Program-made: the position numbers and the translations under genes
Assembly (NCBI GenBank): GCA_019244985.1
Contig: JAFASB010000034.1
Location: forward strand, 1-8,781
Length of the DNA: 8,781 bases
Direction: 5' to 3'
DNA from: Acidimicrobiia bacterium
GTDB lineage: Bacteria; Actinomycetota; Acidimicrobiia; Acidimicrobiales; AC-14
Part shown: positions 6,208 through 8,781 of the stretch, piece after piece
Numbering within the stretch: position 1 is the stretch's first letter
Layout: each line of letters opens with the position of its first letter
Notes under the pieces: model-generated
The model's input: only the letters and a program-made list of their open reading frames with translations
The model's database searches: none
What the model was told of the DNA's origin: nothing

Positions 6208-6846
6208 GTGGCCCTCTTCCATGCAGCGACCGTCACGCCGACCAAGAGCGATCTCATCGCCGAGTGGGTGCCGACCCGGCCGTGGGGCCCGTCGCCGGAC
6301 GACCCCATCGACGTGATCGGCTCCTACCGCTTCGACGATCCCGAAGGTCGCGTCGGCCTGGAGACCCACCTCGTCGACGCCGGAGGTGTGCTGCTGCAGG
6401 TACCGCTCACCTACCGCGAAGAACCGCTCGCCGGTATCGAGGATGCGCTCATCACCGAGATGGAGCACACGGTGCTGGGGACCCGCTGGGTCTACGACGG
6501 CATGCGTGATCCCCGGTTCGTCATCATGCTTGCGGCGGTGGCGATGACAGGTCAGGGAGAAGCGCTCGGCATGGCGATGTACGAGGACCGCTGGTACGTC
6601 GCGCCGACCAACGTTCGCATCCAGGGTGGAGGGTGGAGCCAGAAACGCGTGCCGGTCGACCAGTTCGAGCTCGACGCTGACGACGCCGACGGTGCGGTGC
6701 TGCGCAACGACCGCTTCGAGCTGACGATGTTCCGCCGCCCCGTCGCCGGCCCTCGGCCCGCCATCGGCCTCACCGCCACCTGGGACGGCCACGACGAGCC
6801 CGTCGTCCTCGCCGAGGTCAAGGTCCGCGAACGGACGAGCGCATGA
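6208..6846 (+). CDS. Stand-alone maltokinase N-terminal cap-like protein
   Basis: A 212-residue protein starting at GTG 6208. The N-terminal signature is PTKSDLIAEWVPTRPW (11-26), then GSYRFDDPEGRVGLETHLV (38-56), VLLQVPLTYREEPL (61-74) and HTVLGTRWVYDG (87-98). This pattern is that of the cap domain found at the N-terminus of actinobacterial maltokinases (Mak_N_cap) and of separate CG0192-related proteins. There is no kinase catalytic domain: the remaining residues (about 120-212) form another beta-rich segment without a nucleotide-binding motif. Its function is unknown; a ligand-binding or regulatory role linked to sugar metabolism is inference. The frame runs open upstream to 5824, but that part lies antisense to the operon and I do not believe it. 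Its TGA overlaps the next ATG (ATGA), so the two genes are coupled. Confidence 0.85.
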   Translation: MALFHAATVTPTKSDLIAEWVPTRPWGPSPDDPIDVIGSYRFDDPEGRVGLETHLVDAGGVLLQVPLTYREEPLAGIEDALITEMEHTVLGTRWVYDGMRDPRFVIMLAAVAMTGQGEALGMAMYEDRWYVAPTNVRIQGGGWSQKRVPVDQFELDADDADGAVLRNDRFELTMFRRPVAGPRPAIGLTATWDGHDEPVVLAEVKVRERTSA

Positions 6847-7523
6847 GCGACGCGCCACCAGCCCCGGACCGCACCGGGACCTCGATGGTCCCGAGCCTGC
6901 GGATGCTGCTGCCGAACCTCATCGTGGCCGGGGTCTTTCCGGTGGTCGGCTACGCGCTGCTGCGATCCCACGTCGACTCCGACGCCACCGCCCTCGCCAT
7001 CGTCCTCGTCTTCCCGGTCGCCGAGATCCTGTACGAGCGCATCCGCCGGGGCCGCTTCGAGCCGATCGGCATCATCGCCATCGTCGGCATCTCCCTCGGG
7101 TTGATCGGCGCCATCGCCTTCAACGGCAACGCCACGCTGCTCAAGGTGCGGGAGTCGGCGCTCACCGGCGCCTTCGGCCTGCTCTGCCTCCTGTCGCTGG
7201 CCGCACCGCGCCCGGCGATGTTCTACATGGGCCGGCTGTTCGCGACCGGTGGCGACCCGGAGCGCATGGCCGAGTTCGAGGAGATCTGGCAGCTCCCGAC
7301 GGTGCCTCGCCGCTTCCGGATCGTCACCCTGGTCTGGGGCGTCGGCCTCCTCGGCGAGGCGGTGTTCCGGACGATCCTGGCCCTGACGATCGACACCCAG
7401 ACGTTCCTCGTCGTGTCCCAGATCGTGAACTGGGTCGTCCTCGGCGGGCTGCTCTGGTACTCGTTCCGGGCCAACCGCACCGGGGAGCAGCAGGTCGTGG
7501 AGCTGCTCGACGGCACCGAGTGA
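6843..7523 (+). CDS. VC0807-like six-helix membrane protein
   Basis: A 226-residue integral membrane protein. Predicted helices lie at about 22-40, 48-64, 73-94, 105-121, 160-182 and 187-206. The block KVRESALTGAFGLLCLLSLA with the following RPAMFYMGR (101-131) matches my memory of the VC0807 family, whose function is not established. An acidic amphipathic loop with conserved-looking aromatic residues (FEEIWQLP, 145-152) connects helices 4 and 5. ATG 6843 overlaps the stop of the Mak-cap-like gene, so translation is coupled, and the response regulator follows 37 bases downstream. A long antisense frame on the other strand here is a by-product of base composition. Confidence 0.85.
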   Translation: MSDAPPAPDRTGTSMVPSLRMLLPNLIVAGVFPVVGYALLRSHVDSDATALAIVLVFPVAEILYERIRRGRFEPIGIIAIVGISLGLIGAIAFNGNATLLKVRESALTGAFGLLCLLSLAAPRPAMFYMGRLFATGGDPERMAEFEEIWQLPTVPRRFRIVTLVWGVGLLGEAVFRTILALTIDTQTFLVVSQIVNWVVLGGLLWYSFRANRTGEQQVVELLDGTE

Positions 7524-7560
7524 TCTGAGCGGTTCTGGTGATTCGCCACTACAGGCCGCA

Positions 7561-7983
7561 ATGCCGGCGACCGATACACAGGACGTGCTCAACCGGGCCC
7601 GTCCGCGCCGGGTGCTCGTCGCCGACGACGATCCCGACATCGTCAAGGTCGTCGTCGCCAACCTCGAGGCCGAGGGCATCGTCGTCGAGGCGGTGGCCAA
7701 CGGCTGGGAGGCCCAGGCCCGGGCCCTGCGCACGCTGCCCGACCTCATCATCCTCGACATCGGCATGCCCGGCCGCGACGGCCTCGAGGTCATCCAGGCC
7801 CTGCGCGCCCATCCCCAGACCAGGGAGATCCCGGTGGTCTTCCTGACGGCTCGTTCCTCCGACGCCGATGTGTGGGAGGGCTGGAAGGCGGGCGCCGCCT
7901 ACTACCTCACGAAGCCCTTCGACACGACCCAGCTGATGCACTTCGTCAACTCGATGTTCGACCACAAGGCCCACGCCCCCTAG
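7561..7983 (+). CDS. Single-domain response regulator (CheY-like receiver)
   Basis: A 140-residue receiver domain with no output domain. The acidic pocket is Asp22/Asp23 in VADDDPD, the phosphoacceptor is Asp66 in LDIGMPGRDG, and the switch residues are Thr96 (FLTAR), Tyr115 and Lys118 (TKPF), so it should be phosphorylated. A 15-residue extension precedes the fold, and a short tail ends with His-Lys-Ala-His. The start ATG 7561 has a weak CAGG upstream; no in-frame alternative exists nearby. It follows the VC0807-like gene by 37 bases on the same strand and may be co-transcribed. No histidine kinase is visible in the window, so its partner must be encoded elsewhere. It could act by protein-protein contact or as a phosphate relay. 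Confidence 0.93.
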   Translation: MPATDTQDVLNRARPRRVLVADDDPDIVKVVVANLEAEGIVVEAVANGWEAQARALRTLPDLIILDIGMPGRDGLEVIQALRAHPQTREIPVVFLTARSSDADVWEGWKAGAAYYLTKPFDTTQLMHFVNSMFDHKAHAP

Positions 7984-8004
7984 GAGCGCGTCCCCCCGGT
8001 ACCG

Positions 8005-8029
8005 GCCGGCTGAACGGAGCGGAGCCGGC
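8005..8029 (+). terminator. Possible hairpin after the response regulator
   Basis: GCCGGCT (8005-8011) and AGCCGGC (8023-8029) form a perfect 7-bp inverted repeat with an 11-base loop, starting 22 bases after the response regulator stop. No T tract follows. The sequence also belongs to the end of the decayed toxin gene on the other strand, so the pairing may be chance in GC-rich DNA. A 10-bp palindrome, CCGGTACCGG, lies just before it at 7996-8005. Confidence 0.25.
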
Positions 8030-8275
8030 GTCCACGGCGGCCACTCGGCGTCTGCAAGGACTCGACCCCGCCCGAACCGGGCGACGACCGGGAACGGCCG
8101 GTCCGCACGCGTGTTGTCGTAGACGCACGGGCACCAGCTTGGACTCGTGTGAGAACACCGTCTCGGCCGCGAACGGCATTCGCTTTTTGATGAGCGCGGC
8201 CCGCCGCCGTTCGGCCAGGGCAGCGGCATCGGCGTTCACGAACTCGAGGCCGGTCGCCGGGCCGATGACCTTGTC
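8005..8275 (-). pseudogene. Decayed zeta-type toxin (P-loop deleted)
   Basis: Read on the minus strand, pieces of a zeta toxin (UMP/UDP-sugar or nucleotide kinase-like toxin) appear in the correct order but with parts missing. From 8269, KVIGP runs straight into ATGLEFVNAD, so the Walker A loop expected after VIGP (NGAGKS/T) is absent. AAALAERRRAALI and FAAETVFSHESKL follow in the same frame (to 8135), with the usual spacer after NAD shortened. At 8124, in another frame, VYDNTRADRPF, VVARFGRGRV and EWPPWTPAPLRS resume as the C-terminal end. Some 60-90 residues normally lying between SKL and VYDN are gone. Without the nucleotide-binding loop the product cannot be an active kinase. The boundary at 8275 is approximate. 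The stop codon of the toxin is not identifiable; the last frame runs on into the antisense of the response regulator. Confidence 0.8.
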
Positions 8276-8578
8276 GTCCTTCCCGCCGCTGCGAACTCTC
8301 CGGCGAGGTCGAGCGACTGGCGTGCGGCATCCATGCGAGCCGCCCACTCGGCGCGCACGACTGCCTGCTCCTTGGCGCTCAGGCCGTCCTAGGAACGGCT
8401 CCCCGGCGAGCACCTCGGCGATCTCGCGTGGCGACACGGCACCCGACGCTTCGATCTCGCGGCCAATCCACGCCTAGTGCGCGATCTGCTGGGATGCGCT
8501 TCGGCTCTGCACTTCCCCGGCCCGCTTGGCCGACGCGTACAGGTCGTCGTCGATGCGGGCCGGCGAGGTCGTGGTGAT
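8276..8578 (-). pseudogene. Decayed ParD-like antitoxin
   Basis: The minus-strand sequence encodes an antitoxin of the ParD-like type: TTTSPARIDDDLYASAKRAG, then VQSRSASQQIAH, a TAG codon (8476-8474), then AWIGREIEAS and SPREIAEVLAGE. The frame then shifts near 8390, and DGLSAKEQAVVRAEWAARMD and LDLAGEFAAAGRT follow in a different frame. At least three lesions are visible. The expected initiator at 8578-8576 is ATC, not ATG, although it sits 7 bases after a perfect AGGAGG. The TAG falls where relatives have Trp in a QQIAHWA-like motif (TGG to TAG is one change). The frame shift separates N- and C-terminal halves, with a further TAG just before GAC 8388. The C-terminal tail appears lost at the junction with the toxin. 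Its partner is the toxin remnant immediately downstream. Confidence 0.82.
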
Positions 8579-8585
8579 CGCTTCA

Positions 8586-8591
8586 CCTCCT
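8586..8591 (-). promoter_or_regulatory. Intact Shine-Dalgarno of the decayed antitoxin
   Basis: Minus-strand AGGAGG, part of AGGAGGTGA, is the strongest ribosome-binding site in the window and lies 7 bases from the ATC that replaces the start codon. The adjoining stretch 8592-8625 is much richer in A and T than its surroundings and probably held the promoter and operator of the toxin-antitoxin pair; I could not assign -35 and -10 boxes. Confidence 0.65.
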
Positions 8592-8657
8592 GCTCGTGAC
8601 AAAACGTGTAGCAATCTGCAACACAGCGTCCACTCACGGTCGGCGGTTCGGCGGGCA

Positions 8658-8781
8658 CTATGGCGGCGGGATCCAGCCCCACTGGCCGTGGCCACCTTCG
8701 AGGCGGTGGCCGCCGTGGGTGAGCAGGTAGTGGTCGTGGGGACACACGCTCGCCAGGTTCCAGTACGCCGTCGCCCCGTTC
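8658..8781 (-). CDS. HNH endonuclease, C-terminal end (DUF222/13E12-type), partial
   Basis: The last 40 codons of a gene that enters from beyond the right edge and ends at TAG (8660-8658). The peptide reads NGATAYWNLASVCPHDHYLL, then THGGHRLEGGHGQW and GWIPPP. N-L-x3-C-P-H-x-H followed by a His and Gly-Gly is the second half of an HNH nuclease motif as found at the end of DUF222/13E12 proteins in actinobacteria. The first half and the DUF222 domain are outside the window. The usual second His of the C-x2-H-H pattern is displaced by one residue (H-D-H here). These genes occur in many copies and are often associated with mobile or variable regions, which fits the decayed toxin-antitoxin locus 80 bases downstream. 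Confidence 0.8.
   Translation of the reverse strand, partial: NGATAYWNLASVCPHDHYLLTHGGHRLEGGHGQWGWIPPP

Noticed and set aside
6552..7793. A 413-codon minus-strand frame opposite the VC0807-like gene
   Set aside because: The product is a low-complexity Asp/Glu/Arg/Gly-rich sequence lacking domains, and it covers two well-supported plus-strand genes.
7996..8009. Palindromes CCGGTACCGG and CCGGCCGG as a regulatory site
   Set aside because: Short self-complementary G/C strings are frequent here, and these lie inside the decayed toxin coding sequence; nothing ties them to a protein.
1..8781. CRISPR array, tRNA or rRNA genes, insertion sequences
   Set aside because: I found no regularly spaced repeats, no cloverleaf-like sequence with tRNA motifs, no rRNA signature and no transposase frame with terminal repeats.

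Overview
This window comes from a high-GC bacterium, almost certainly an actinobacterium. The evidence is the strong G/C preference at third codon positions, frequent GTG starts with GTGA/ATGA overlaps, a stand-alone maltokinase-cap (Mak_N_cap-like) protein, a 13E12/DUF222-type HNH endonuclease end, and a ParD-like/zeta toxin locus of a kind common in Actinomycetota. An acidimicrobial or related lineage is plausible, but the sequence alone does not settle it.

Layout. Positions 1-1536 (+) are the 3' part of a polytopic GT-C-like membrane protein. It converges, with a 30-bp gap, on a six-repeat kelch lipoprotein (1567-2640, -). A divergent promoter region leads to an alpha/beta hydrolase (conventional ORF 2745-3389, +). 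Its reading frame plainly carries conserved coding sequence upstream to about 2688, so it has a start-codon or frameshift problem. It converges, with a 12-bp gap, on a three-gene minus-strand operon (6132 down to 3402) joined by two GTGA overlaps: a small four-helix membrane protein, a gluconate 2-dehydrogenase subunit 3-like protein, and a GMC flavoprotein with a Cys motif resembling the [3Fe-4S] site of FAD-dependent glucose dehydrogenases. Divergently, a plus-strand cluster (6208-7983) encodes the Mak-cap-like protein, an overlapping VC0807-like membrane protein and a single-domain response regulator.

The right end (7984-8657) has no intact gene. On the minus strand it holds the wreck of a toxin-antitoxin locus. 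The ParD-like antitoxin has a perfect Shine-Dalgarno site but ATC where ATG is expected, an amber codon at a conserved Trp position and a frameshift. The zeta-type toxin behind it has lost its P-loop and a large central segment. The last 124 bases are the 3' end of an HNH endonuclease on the minus strand.

How the genes work together. The clearest functional unit is the dehydrogenase operon: GMC catalytic subunit plus small subunit, with the four-helix protein a possible membrane anchor or electron-transfer partner. No cytochrome c subunit and no Tat signal are visible, which separates it from classical periplasmic gluconate/glucose dehydrogenases. No wholly new system can be claimed. The best leads are this cytochrome-less operon, the hydrolase start anomaly and the toxin-antitoxin ruin.
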